This document shows, piece after piece, positions 36,051 through 48,165 of a stretch of 64,000 bases of DNA. The notes beneath the pieces were generated by a model. That model saw only the letters and a program-made list of their open reading frames with translations, was not told where the DNA came from and made no database searches. The position numbers and the translations under genes were made by a program. The first letter of the stretch is position 1. Each line of letters opens with the position of its first letter. Origin of the DNA: Orobanche coerulescens (lineage: Eukaryota; Streptophyta; Magnoliopsida; Lamiales; Orobanchaceae); the NCBI GenBank assembly GCA_033398695.1, contig CM065809.1, positions 85,851,644 through 85,915,643 on the forward strand. Direction: 5' to 3'.

Positions 36051-36195
36051 CTAGGCGGCTAGCACATGCGCCAGCCGGGACATGGGTCCATATAAGATTC
36101 CCGCAGACGAACTTGGACAGATTTGGAGTCAATGCTTATTAGCGTGCGCTAAGAATGGTATGTAGTATGTGCTAATCAACTATTGTGCAGAAACT

Positions 36196-36204
36196 TTATT
36201 TAAA
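36196..36204 (+). promoter_or_regulatory. Putative TATA box of element A 3' LTR
   Basis: TTATTTAAA lies about 35-60 bp downstream of two TAGCGTGCGCTA-type words. It is followed by a plausible transcript start region (ACAACACTCC). Confidence 0.45.
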
Positions 36205-37029
36205 GGACAACACTCCATTTCTACCTATTCCCTTCATTTGTTCTTCGTCCCTTGGAAGTCCAGAGAGCTTTTCTTACTCCTTAAGCTCATACAAATCTGA
36301 TGTACTTGATCATTAAATATTAAAGAGAGCTTACACTTGATCATTTAAGAAGAATTCACTTTGAAGTGACACTCAAGCAACCGGAGCTGGATTCTACCTT
36401 TTTGGATCAGTGATTTCTTCATTAAAGGTATGTTAATTCTATATCCAACTTTAGATTCGTGTTATGAAGAATAAGATGATCATGCTAGCAAGATATTGAG
36501 TTCCATTGGTGAATTATTCAACAAACATCATGTTTAGAAGATTGGAATAATTACACTTATGATATTGTCGTTGGAACCTTGTAGTTGGAATCTTAGTACT
36601 TCAAATGAGGAGAGGAACATTCTGAAGTTGATTATCTATATGATTTATGTTGTCATATTGATCATAAATTGGAGGTGATATCACTTTTGGTTATAAGAAC
36701 TTAAGGAAAGAAATCATCTTGGGAAGTATCCTTTCGTATAAGTTGGAATTGTTAGTTCACCTTCAGGATGAAGTCTGAATGTGAATAATGATAATTAAAT
36801 CTAGTGCACCAACCGGAGATCACCGAACTTCGCATGAGAATGATAATCGAGGTTGAATATAAGAGTTGTGATGATATTCTTTTCCTTGAACCTCATAGAT
36901 GATTAAATCTATAAGATCATTCATAAGTTTATGAATATGACATGTAGATGGATATCACACGTTAATCACTGAGGAGTTCGTAAATTTCATTACCGTTAGA
37001 ACTAGTCTGCTGCCCGACAGTGAACTGCC

Positions 37030-37260
37030 ATGCACGCTTAGCGTGCGCTAAGATTTGTGACTTAACGTATGCTAACGGGCTTATTTAGTATACGCTACGA
37101 TTGAAACTTAGTGTGCGTTAAGTCATCAGGAGAGTCAGTCGGCTGATCAGTGAGGTACTGACCGTACATGGTTAGCGTACGCTAGGTTATGTGTAATTGC
37201 GTGCGCTAACGAGTAGCCTTAACTTACGCTATATAGGATGCGTAGCGTGCGTTAAGCAAT
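37030..37260. repeat. TTAGCGTACGCTAA-type palindrome cluster, A 3' LTR
   Basis: The second copy of the cluster at 12238-12470. Most differences between the copies are C/T or G/A within the palindromes. Confidence 0.85.
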
Positions 37261-38155
37261 CCAGACAGATTTCTTTTAAGAACTTCCGACCGTATTTTGG
37301 ATTGTTAGATGTTCGTTTGACATGAGATGAATTCTATGTTATTTCTTTTGTTAAGGTTCGAGCTTGCTACGTGATTCATCGAAGGGGCGACCTTCGAGTG
37401 TTTCGTTTTCGTAGAAGTATTGTTCTTGTCTTCGAATCGAGGCAAGTACTCTAATTAGAATTGTTTATATGATGACAGTTATGTTGTGATTGTATTGTGT
37501 ATATGTGTTGTGATTATATGTCCACCATGCGTTGATCCGACAGGAATCATCATGGGAATCTATAGCTGTGTGCGCTGGATCGTTGGACAGGTAGTTCCAC
37601 CATGTGTTGGCCCGACGGGATCATCATGGGAATCTATACCTATGTGCGCTGGATCGTTGGAATGCCATCAGTATGTTGAGACTGTTATATTTGTTGTTGT
37701 TATTTCTCGTTGGAGAAACTTGTTATGATATAATTGTTGATTATATCACTGTTGTATGATTATTGTACTTGTACTAGCATCGTTGTGCTAACCTCTTTGG
37801 GGGTGAACATTTGTTTATGTTCAGGATCCAGGAGAGCGGGGAAACAACCACCGGAGTTGCATGACGACGAGGGTGCAGAGTGATGTTCCGGCTGGGTTTA
37901 ATTGTCTGTGTTTGGTTATTTTTAATAAGTACTCGAGTACGTCGTCAATTTATGATGTTTGGATTTTGGGGTTGTATTAATAACTTTTCATTTGGATATT
38001 TGTATTCTCGATATTGAACCATAACTATTGTATTTTATTTCAGTGATTTCATAAGTTGGTATATGTTATTGTCTTTTCATTTCTTCAGCCTTGTAAATTC
38101 TTATCTAAAGGATTTACAGCGCTGTAATATTTCTGAATATATCGGGGGTGTTACA

Positions 38156-39841
38156 CTTTTTCCACTTGTCTCCGAACATTCCGATACTCGAACATTTCCT
38201 CTTCCCATTTCCAAAACCATCATCTGACTCGTTTGAGGGTGTTACTCATTTCTCTACCGTTGTTACTGGTATTTGGAGTTCTTGGAGTTCCTTTCATGAT
38301 CTGCAGTCAGATGAAGACACACTTCTTGGTTTAGTTATAAATGACATTGGAAGCTCTGGCAAGGCTAACAAATTTGCAATAATTTATGGTAGAAACATTC
38401 CAACCCCAGGTCATTCTAATCATCTATTTATCAGATAACTATATATGTATGAGCTGTTTGTTCTAAATTTGAATTCCCAAACTAATGCCATGCCCAACAA
38501 GGTAATAAAAATCTCATATAATATTACCCCGTTAAAGTATGTGCAAGGTTCTTTAGGGAGTTGGAAGGCCTAAAAATATCTTTGTAATTAATTCTTGATG
38601 TATGATGAAATTTTCCTTGGACATACTGGTGTTGTGATCGTAGAATAAGAATATGTATTTGGATCTCTATTTGAATATGTAAAATAAGTAGAGATTGTAA
38701 GAAAAGTGAGAACTTTGTCAAAGATCAAACTGCAAATTTTAATTGATGAATGGAAACTTGCATAAGTTGAAATTTTATATATTAAAAAGTGAGTTTCATG
38801 GAGTTCAACAACACTGAGTTGACTTATAAAGCATTATCGCAATCCCAATAGTCGAAACTCAGAGCACTCTTCTTTGGTTTCTATTGCCTTCCATTGACGT
38901 ATGATCATCCTATGGGATTTGTACTTCTTTGTCCTAACAGTTTACATTTGTTAGTATTGAGTGTGGCGATTTTTTACTTTCCGCTGTTGATTTAGTTTCC
39001 AGTTTCCATCATCGTAGGTATGAATGTTTTCTAAAAATTATAATTTTTGACAGGTGTATAACTCAAGTATTCTATTATCATATACTTTAAAAATTATTCC
39101 TGATTCCTTCTGGATGGCTAACCTTCCCCCATAATGGTATTCTGCTTCAGGATTTACAATAAAGAATTTTGCATGTTTTGATGAAAAAAACATTATAGAG
39201 CTTCTGATAAGTGATAAGCAATAAGATCTATGGCGAAACCATTTGAGTTGGAATCAGTAAGATGTAGTCGTGATTTTACACTCACTTCTCTTGCTGTTTG
39301 TGGACTCTCTTATTGACCATATCTAATAGAAAATTCTTATTTGTGTAGTAGTAATACTACATACCCAGTTCAGGAACACTTAGTCATTCATGTAATCAGT
39401 GTTGAATGGGTACTGATAACATTTTCACTGAAAAATTGTTCATGACTCCCCACTCAAGTTTAATTTATTGTCTAGGCACTAGCCTTATGATTGAGATTTC
39501 TATACCGAAGAGCTAGCCTGCTTGATAGTAACGTATTGGATTCTGTTCAAGAACCAATCATGTCCATCGGTATCTTGTATCCTGTTTTTTATCCGATGAG
39601 AAATGAGGGACTAAGCCCAAAAGGAGAAAAAACAGTAAGCTAAGCATCAGCAAGCACAATCCTGGGAAAAAGAACACCACTCTCATCATCCGCCATAAAC
39701 CTCAACGCCTCCGTGGGAGGTTCTTCCACAACCTCACCTGCCCACTAAAAACATGCGCCACTTCCACCCCCTATCCCGACTCAACAACTCCAGACAATCT
39801 CTTAAAATGATGTAGTTACTAAACTAAACCTATACCAACAT
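38156..39841. other. Unassigned island between elements A and C
   Basis: About 1.7 kb without LTR, RT or transposase signatures. One open frame at 38148-38438 (plus) reads FHDLQSDEDTLLGLVINDIG, looks more protein-like than its surroundings and could be a gene-fragment exon, but I cannot assign a family. The rest is AT-rich. It may be older host sequence or an unrecognised non-coding element. Confidence 0.4.
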
Positions 39842-42545
39842 TGTAACACCCCAAAAGGCAGCTATTACAGTGCCGTGGACCCCACACTGGGACCCACCAT
39901 GCGATATCAAAATATAGATTAAATAAGTATTATTTTGTGATACCGAACCACAATAAATAGTCATTACTCCGATTAGGAGTTTATTAATAGTATGGCCAAC
40001 GGCCTTATGATACACAGGATCCGAAATACAAGTACAAACCATATGGAGATGGAATAAACTTCAAATACAATCAGATAATAATGTAAATAAAGGGGAATTA
40101 AAGTAACATTACACGGTTTGAACAATAACCGGATAAAAGACATGGCCCCCCCGAACTAGTATCCCTCGAATCCTTCGCCGTCACCGTGCTCTTCCCGTGC
40201 CTTGCTTTTGCCTCGATCTAAAATACAACATAAGTATTTCGCCCAAAACACAGGGTTAGATATACATGATAAATGATTCTCCCGACATTATACAATTCAC
40301 ATATATTAGATCTCAAGGAAAACATCCCGACTATTGAACATACCCCTCGGGCGTATGAACAATCAATCCCAAAATCATCGAACATATCCAATCATACATG
40401 GACTATGAACGATTAAACAATATGGCTCAAGATGGACATCACAGTACGCCCGATCCGGAAATATGTCCGTGTACATGTCCACCCCGTATACGGAATCCAG
40501 AATATACGTGTGACAATGTACCTAATTAGCCTCACGAACTACGTCTCGTGTGCACAGTCCAATATGGAAAACATCCACATATGACTATATAAGTGCCCGA
40601 CTAAAAATCCTACACAATAACCAATCGACACACAGATATAATTCCAGATATGTCACGATACAACATGACAATGAATTCAAAAATTCACATATCCGATTAA
40701 GGATCAAGAAAAACTCACCGAAGTGACAGCGAGGACCAACGAGATCAACGATTCAAAGTGACATACTTGGGAATACAATCCCATGATGAAAAATGGAACA
40801 ACGTCAAGGACAATATAAAAATACGAGTCACAATTCATAAACATTTCATATACATAAAACGTATAAACATCACAAGAATCTAATCATCATTATAACCAAG
40901 CAAGATAACTTGCCTCAACTCCGTAGGCTAAAAATAGTCCTTCTCCAAATGATCGAACGGACGGTATCCTCGGTTAAACACTCAATCAAACAAGCAACCT
41001 TGAATGAAACATAATTCATTCAATAACATATTCACATAATATTAATATCAATTCATAGGAAACGACGCCCGCAACCTACTCGAATAATTCATTCCATCCT
41101 AATGAATGTTCTATCGATTATTAGAAGGGTTCCAATACATATAGTTCGTCTTCCACAATCAGATTACTACACAAAATGTCCTTTAATACTCCGATTACCA
41201 CTTATGAATGATGTATACATTGTACCTCTACAATTTACCATCATTAATCGGTTTTAAACAAAGTTCTTACGGTTCTTCACCGATTACTATATCTTTTCAC
41301 AAAGATTAAACGTGAAAGAATTGGACCACTCATCTAATTATGGTTTTAGCCTTTAATATCGTTGGAACTCTAGAAGGATATTATTAGCTTATGAAACAAG
41401 GTGACTAACACATTCTTAAGTCATCAAAGCCTCCGATCACCTTGAATATATATATATATGAATTGTAATTGTGTTCATCATGAAACCGTTTATACATCAT
41501 AAGGCATTCGTTAACTCTCAAAAGTGTAAGGTTATAATCATAAAAATGTTCAACACCACACACCTGCTCGGTTTATCATTCGAAAACAGTAGATTCTTTA
41601 CCATATTTCCTATGAATCGTTCACCAATCGAGCTACCTTAACCAACGAACGAGTTCAAGGAATAAATGTTATGAATATCATTATGTTCTTCATAAAGTTG
41701 TCATAATCTTCATGATTATCAGATTATACTGGACTAAATTATCATCTCAGACAAGAAATCCTTCATATCAATACGAAATTAACACAAGTTAGACAACCAA
41801 CCTCTTGAAAATGAAGAGCAACACCAAGGTTATCAAGAACACACTCCAAGTTCTCAACCAACAAGCTTCAATCCAAGATGCAAGCTCCAAGATAAGATGG
41901 AAATGTGCAAGTTTGGTCTAGGGAGGCAGAAGGGCGATATATGGAGAGAAAAGTCGGGTTGAAGTTGTGAAGAAATGAAAAACAGGTTGTGTCTTTAAAT
42001 AGACTGTACAACCTTAACGTACACTATCGAACAAACTTAGCGTACGTTAACACTGTTACATATGCTAACCAGTTGGTGTTACATACGTAATCGACTTACA
42101 GGGGCTACTGTCTCGATTTCACAGGCCATTAACGTATGCTAAAGAAAAGGTATTACGTACGCTAAATAGGGTTGACTCTGACCGACACGACAGCCCAATC
42201 ACCCTTCACGTGCATGGCAACGGATACAAATTCATGTGCGGAAGTCAACTGATGTCATATTTCTTCTTAACATACGCAACAGATAACGAATTTTGTACAT
42301 TTAAACTGGAGCTTAACGTACGTTAATCAAACCATGTAGCGTATGTTACACCACCAGAATGGGTCAAAAAATGCAACTCTCCAATTAACATTAAACCAAC
42401 AAACATAAACTGAAATACAATGATAACTAACTCAATTCCTTAATATCTCGACATTAGTCATATAATAATGCAACGTGATTCAACGATAGTCAAATTATCT
42501 CAACAAAACAACAGTAAGGATGAAGAATTACAGTCGGATATTACA
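39842..42545 (-). mobile_element. Element C (minus-strand gypsy) 3' LTR
   Basis: It runs from TGTAACACCCCAAAAG to CAGTCGGATATTACA (2704 bp). The left end resembles D (TTACAGTGCCGTGGACCCCAC). A minus-strand TATA-like site lies at 41994-42001 and palindromic TTAACGTACGTTAA and TTAGCGTACGTTAA words fill 42005-42350 upstream of it. Confidence 0.85.
41994..42001 (-). promoter_or_regulatory. Putative TATA box of element C LTR
   Basis: The minus strand reads TATTTAAA, within CTATTTAAAGAC. It closely resembles the element A site and lies immediately downstream of the palindromic words. Confidence 0.45.
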
Positions 42546-42560
42546 TACTCCCCCCTTAAA
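42546..42560 (-). promoter_or_regulatory. Element C polypurine tract
   Basis: The minus strand reads TTTAAGGGGGGAGTA directly before the LTR start TGTAATATCCG. Confidence 0.85.
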
Positions 42561-42579
42561 AGGAGTTTCGTACTCGAAA

Positions 42580-43115
42580 CTAAGGGGCAAATAATTCGGG
42601 ATATCTTATTCGCATGCTATCCTCGGTTTCCCACGTAGCCTCCTCGACTCCGTGTCGTGGCCACTGAACCTTCAGTAGGGGAATCATCTTGTTCCGCAAC
42701 TGCTTGATCCTCCTTTCGAGTATCTGTACAGGATGCTCCTCGTACGAATGATCCTACGCTATTTCAATCTCTTCGAACTAAAGTACATGGCTCGGATCAG
42801 CAATATACTTCCTCAACTGGGAGACATGAAACACGTTGTGACTCCGACTCAAAGCCGGTGTCAAAGCTAGTCGATAGGCCAGATCACCCACACGGTCCAA
42901 AATCTCAAATGGCCCAATATACCTCGGGCTCAGCTTGCCTCTCTTCCCAAAACGAAAAACACCTCGAGTAGGAGACACCTTCATTAGCACATGGTCACCC
43001 ACCTCGAACTCAAGCAGTCATCGATGGTGGTCTGCATAGGACTTATGTCGACTTTGAGCCGTTAACAAATGACTCCTAATCAGATCGATCTTCTCACGGG
43101 CTGCTAACAACATAT
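42580..43115 (-). pseudogene. Element C integrase C-terminus and chromodomain
   Basis: On the minus strand the reading runs from AAREKIDLIRSHLLTAQSRH through GDHVLMKVSPTRGVFRFGKR, GPFEILDRVGDLAYRLAL and [20 protein letters not shown]. It ends in the chromodomain-like VQWPRHGVEEATWETEDS and YPELFAP, with a stop at 42580-42582. Three internal stops occur, one TGA near 43015 (from Arg in relatives) and two TAG near 42775 and 42755. It is a close relative of element A. The upstream gag-pol is cut off by the insertion at 43116. Confidence 0.9.
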
Positions 43116-43516
43116 TGTAATATCCGCAATTTCGATTTCTGGTAATTTTCCTTTTTTGGCGAAAGTCCATTTTAGCAACTCTGTTCTGCCATTTCGTCAT
43201 TCCGAGAATGATTAATTCTGCACTTTTTGTCATCCGAGTTCGTTTCGGTATCGTTTTGTTGAGTTCCATGTTCTTAAACGACTTTTCTACAATTGAGTTG
43301 GATTCTTGTGAATCTCATCCGAAACTGTTGTTTCGAGTTTCTCGTAAGTTCATTTAATATTATTATTCGTGTTGCGATCTTTGTCTTAGTGTTTCGATCG
43401 TGTATCGTGTATTTCAGATGTTTTGGGCCATTTTCATAATTTCCCAAAGTTTGGGGTAATTACTTTCATTATCGAATTTCGAGCCTTCGGGTGGTCGGAA
43501 TCGTGTGTTCTCTTAG
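43116..43516 (+). mobile_element. D-like LTR fragment inserted in element C
   Basis: It starts TGTAATATCCGCAATTTCG and matches the beginning of the D LTR (read on the minus strand) for about 400 bp, including CATCCGAGTTCGTTTCGGTA. The remaining 2.9 kb of an LTR is missing. The sequence switches at 43517 to an unrelated patchwork. Confidence 0.8.
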
Positions 43517-43715
43517 TGATTAGATTCTTGTGATGTTTATACGTTTTATGTATATGAAATGTTTATGAATTGTGACTCGTATTTTTATATTGTCCTTGAC
43601 GTTGTGTTCCCAAAGTTTGGGGTAATTAATCCTCCTTATCGTTGACTATCGTTGTATAATAATGCAAACGCTAAGAGAACACACGATCGTGATTCAATCG
43701 TGTGTTCTCGAAGCG
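43517..43715. other. Patchwork of short copied segments (filler)
   Basis: 43517-43605 is a perfect 89-bp inverted copy of 40798-40886 (element C LTR). Then come a second CCCAAAGTTTGGGGTAATTA (43610-43629), an inverted 12-mer of 42481-42492 (43643-43654), a direct 13-mer of 42461-42473 (43655-43667), an inverted copy of 43500-43516 (43671-43687) and a 10-mer of 42474-42483 (43688-43697). Confidence 0.85.
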
Positions 43716-44998
43716 TGTTGGTTACTTCCGTCTTGATCGCCTTGTATTTATACCTTTAGATCTTCTAGAGTATGATCCGCCTTGAACCGAACGTTGTGTG
43801 GGCAACGAGCTACCGGATCTTGTTTGGACAACCTTGAGATCGGCCGATTTCACCTTTGTATGTGATCACTATATTTTTCTTTGCTCTCTAGTATTTTATG
43901 AAGACTCTAAGCAAATTAATTGTGTTATCTAAATTGTAGAATCAAAGACACAAGTCTAGATCTACAATTAAACACAAGAGGAAAAAATTGATCACACAAC
44001 CTCACTAAACATGTACAAAAATCGGCCAACCTCCCCATATGTCCTATTTATAGGCTCTTGGACTACTACTAGGGATCTAAAGGAGGATTATGGAAGAACT
44101 CCCAATTAATTCATCTTACCTTATTAGGACTCTTCCTAATATATGATGAATCTATTAATATCAACTTAGTCCACTAAAAAGTTGATATTGCACTTCCTAC
44201 CAAAATCCCGAATTACGAAATTGGGCTCCTTATTAAATATATTATTTCCCGTGTTTAAGATATCGAATGTCCATTAATTAATTATAAGCTACTGACAGCT
44301 TTAATTAATTAATATCTTATCCAAGAGTAGTACCACTCGAACTTCATTATTATATCGGAATTAAATCCACATGCAGGGTTTAATATAATAATCATTATCG
44401 AGCTCCTCAAGGGGACATCATCAACCCGCACGAGTCGGGACACGATTTCTAGTAATAATAATAATTGTCCTATAAACAATATTATTGCCCAAGATACGAG
44501 GTTTATTGAGTCGATCATTTTGACTCTCACCTATGATAAATCAAAGCAATAATTATTATAAATACACAATTAAATAGTATATACTTAGAATTAAAAAATA
44601 ATAATTATCCGAGATTTACGTTCTTCTTACAGTCAGTACAGAAGACAATATCTCACCTCGATCATGTTCAACGTATGCAAATACGCTAATGTATGCTAAT
44701 AGTCAAGACCAACTATTCTCAAGCATACACTACAACCCTTTATATAATTTGTCTAATAATTATATAGGTTGTGAACTATTATATTGTTTTATAAGGCACC
44801 GATAATGTGATCTTCCGTGTGACACCAACACACCACATTATCTACAATATAAAATAATTAGACATTTCATTTGCATAACCATAACGTGAATAAATATGCA
44901 AATCATGTGATTAAATGTAATTAATATCCTCATAGGTAGTAACAGGGAAATTAGGTAGTGCAAGCATAAAGTATGCTTTGCAGTATACAATCCTAACA
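43716..44998 (-). mobile_element. Copia-2 3' LTR
   Basis: On the minus strand it begins TGTTAGGATTGTATACTGC after the polypurine tract and ends GACGGAAGTAACCAACA. The length is 1283 bp. A minus-strand TATA site lies at 44044-44053. Confidence 0.85.
44044..44053 (-). promoter_or_regulatory. Putative TATA box of copia-2 LTR
   Basis: The minus strand reads CTATAAATAG in the context GAGCCTATAAATAGGAC, a strong plant TATA context. Confidence 0.6.
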
Positions 44999-45012
44999 AT
45001 CTCCCATTTATA
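44999..45012 (-). promoter_or_regulatory. Copia-2 polypurine tract
   Basis: The minus strand reads ATAAATGGGAGAT next to the LTR start, the usual copia arrangement. Confidence 0.8.
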
Positions 45013-45074
45013 CTCAAAGCATGCTTTTAAGTATACTACTCTATTACATAGTCTCTTATTTCCCCCACTTATAC

Positions 45075-46691
45075 TCAAAGCAATGCTGCCATACACCGTA
45101 ATCCCATTCCTTCCACATGCCTTTCAAAAATTTTTGAAGGTAAGCCTTTCGTGAAAGGGTCAGCAAGATTATCTTCCGATGCAACCTTGGCTACAACTAC
45201 GTCTCCTTCCTTTACGAAGTGTCGTATGATGTGGTACTTGCGGTTGATATGTTTACTTACGTGATGGGCTCGTGGTTCCCTTGAATTTGCGACTGCACCA
45301 GTATTATCACAATAAAGTGTAATACCCTCTGGCAAATCGGGAATCACATCTAAGTCCTGCAGGAAGTACTTGAGCCACACTGCCTCCTTGGCTGCCTCAG
45401 AAGCTGCCACGTACTCGGCTTCCATGGTAGAGTCCGAGATGCATTTCTGCTTCACACTCCTCCAACTAATGGCTCCACCTCCCAGGCTAAACACATAACC
45501 CGAAGTAGACTTGGACTTTTCTTTATCCGATGAAAAATCTGAGTCAGTGTAACCCACCGGAAATAGGTCGTCTGATTGATATACAAGCATGTACTCCCTA
45601 GTCCTTCTCAGGTACTTGAGTATGTGCTTGACAGCAATCCAGTGTCCTGGTCCTGGGTTTGAGTGATATCTAGCAGCCATGCCCACGGCATGACAGATAT
45701 CTGGTCTAGTGCAAAGTATAGCATACATGAGACTTCCCATAGCAGATGCATACGGGACCATCTTCATGTCATCTATCTCCTTTTGTGTCTTAGGACACAT
45801 GTTCTTAGATAGTTGAATTCCATGTTTGTAAGGTAGAAAACCTTTCTTGGAATTCTCCATGCTAAACCGCTTCAGCACTATATCGATATATGATGCCTGG
45901 GATAAGCACAACATCATCTTCTAATCACGAAAGATCCTGATTCCAAGGATGTGTCCTGCTTCTCCTAGATCTTTCATATCGAACTGCTCAGATAGCCATA
46001 CCCGTACGTCCGACAATTCCTTCATGTTGTTTCCAATCAGAAGGATATCGTCTACATACAGTACAAGAAACACCAACACGTTTCCATTACATTTCTTATA
46101 CACACAACTCTCACTCGGACATTAAACGAATCCATATGACTGGACAACTTTGTCAAAACGAGTGTTCTAAGATCTAGATGCTTGCTTAAGTCCATAAATA
46201 GATTTCTTAAGTTTGCACACCAAGTGCTCTTCTCCTTCAGCAATGAATCTCTCTGCTTGGCGCATATAGATTTCCTTGTCTAGACTCCCATTCAAGAATG
46301 CAGTCTTGACATCCATCTGCCAAATCTCCATATCCAAATGTGCAGCTATAGCTAAAAGAATCCGAATTGACTTAAGCATGGCTACCGGCGAAAAGGTTTC
46401 ATCATAATCGATACCCTTTTTCTGAGTGTAACCTTTTGCAACAAGCCTCGCTTTGAAGGTTTCAACCTTCCCGTCATGTCCTTTCTTTCGCTTGTAGACC
46501 CATTTACTCCCAATGGCTTGTACATCATCAGGTAGCTCTACTAGCTCCCACACTTGATTGGAATCCATAGATCCCATTTCTGATTCCATTGCTACTCGCC
46601 AGGAGTCAGCATCTTTATCTTGGATTGACTCCTTATAGGTCCAGGGATCTGATTCATCTTTGCCTGGGATTGAGTCCGAAGACTTTCCCAC
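45075..46691 (-). pseudogene. Copia-2 reverse transcriptase and RNase H
   Basis: Minus strand. RT begins with AMESEMGSMDSNQVWELV and shows GSKWVYKRKKGHDGKVETFK, QMDVKTAFLNGSLDKEIYM and the catalytic VLYVDDILLIGNN near 46070. RNase H follows, with VGYTDSDFSSD, MEAEYVAASEAAKEAVWL and LYCDNTGAVA, and ends RCMAALL at 45075. Breaks near 46125-46180 (frameshift and TAA) and at 45918-45920 (TAG) split it into three frames. The 280-residue RNase H frame is intact. Confidence 0.93.
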
Positions 46692-47558
46692 GTCTATGAA
46701 TCATTCGGGCTGACGAACAACCCTCCCACTACGATGAGGCAAATCCTGAGTTGGTGTAAAAGTATCAGAATCGATACGTGGTGTAGTGTCAGTTGGCGCT
46801 TGTACGATTGGTATAGACGGAGTCTCGCCCCTCAGCTCTTCCAGAATTATCTCGCTCATGGGCTTGTGACCAATCATATAATCCTCTTCCAGAAATCGGG
46901 CATTGGTGCTAACAATGACCTTCTGATCCTGGGGACTATAGAACAAGCCACCCTTCGTTCCCTTAGGGTATCCTACAAACACTCGTACTTCTGTACGAGA
47001 TGCCAACTTATTAGCTTCCTTATTCAGCACATGTGCTGGAGTACCCCAAATCCGAACATGTCCTAGACTGGGCTTACGCCCACTCCACAGTTCTGTGGGT
47101 GTTTTTGGAACTGATTTCGAAGGCACCAAGTTTAGAATGTACGCCGCTGTTTCTAAGGCGTATCCCCAAAACGAAATAGGTAAATCTGAATAACTCATCA
47201 TTGATCTAACCATTTCTAAAAGAGTCTTATTCCTTCTTTCAGCCACACCATTTTGTTGTGGAGTTCCCGGCGCGGTGAGCTGGGACGAAATCCCCTCATT
47301 CGCCAAGAAATCCAAAAACTCTCCACTAAGGTATTCGCCACCACGATCAGATCGTAGCGACTTGATACTCTTCCCATGATGCTTCTTCATTTCAGCCTTG
47401 AAGTCTCTGAACTTGTCAAAAGCTTCAGACTTACGTCGCATCAAATAGATGTATCTATATCTCGAATGATCATCTATAAACGTGATGAAGTATTCGAAAC
47501 CACCCCTAGCCTGGATATTCATTGGACCACATACATCCGTATGAACCAATTCTAACAC
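46692..47558 (-). pseudogene. Copia-2 integrase
   Basis: The minus-strand frame of 285 residues carries the D,D,E core: [19 protein letters not shown] and [20 protein letters not shown]. The C-terminal copia region follows ([29 protein letters not shown]) and runs to [10 protein letters not shown], where a TGA at 46698-46700 stands in for a usual Arg before the RT region. It overlaps the upstream frame by seven bases through a frameshift. Confidence 0.92.
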
Positions 47559-48165
47559 ATTCTGAGCACGGTTTCCCTTGGTTTTAAAAAACCTTTGGTC
47601 ATCTTACCTTCCAGACAGGATTCACAAATTGGAAATGACTCAACTTGGAGATCATCCAATGGGCCATCATCTACCAATCTTTGAATCCTTCCAAGGTTTA
47701 CATGTCCTAACCGTAAATGCCACAGATATGTTTGGTTTATGCTTGAAGGTTCTTTTCTCTTTTTCAGTTTAGACAAAGAGTTAAGTGATTTATGCATAGG
47801 AGTTTGCGCAGTATTAACGACATATAGTCCATCATTAAAAGTACCTTTGCAAATATATTCACCGCTTCTTTTCTTAATAATGGCATCATCATCAAAAGAA
47901 ACTGAATAACCACCGCTTTTTAATTTAGAAACCGAAATTAAATTCATTCTAAAATCCGGTACTAATAATACATTATTGAGAACTAATAATTTATCATTAA
48001 TCTTCAACTGCACGACTCCCACCGCAACAGCCATAAGCCTGGAATAATTGCCCCAGTTGATGGTAATCTCGCCCGCACTAAGCTGCTTGGTTACCTGAAA
48101 ACCATGCGAGTCAAAGCAAACATGATCAGTGGAGCCTGAATCAACTATCCACGAGACATACCTTT
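47552..48165 (-). pseudogene. Copia-2 protease and GAG-pre-integrase domain
   Basis: The protease active site VSWIVDSGSTDHV lies near 48150 on the minus strand. The frame runs through LVPDFRMNLISVSKLKSGGY and the pre-integrase zinc-binding region HLRLGHVNLGRIQRLV with [12 protein letters not shown]. It goes out of frame at the integrase boundary. A frameshift also separates it from gag. Confidence 0.9.

Larger units (their letters stand above)
26785..38155 (+). mobile_element. Element A 3' LTR, split by element D
   Basis: The first part is 26785-27042 and the second 36056-38155, about 2.36 kb in all. The LTR ends GGGGGTGTTACA at 38155. The junctions share CTAGG. The second part holds a TATA-like site near 36196, palindromic TAGCGTGCGCTA words on both sides, the cluster at 37030-37260 and the 74-bp duplication. 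No gene is seen in it. Confidence 0.9.

Noticed and set aside
43671..43713. Inverted repeat as a terminator or microRNA hairpin
   Set aside because: Its arms are copies of 43500-43516 within the filler patchwork, which explains the symmetry.
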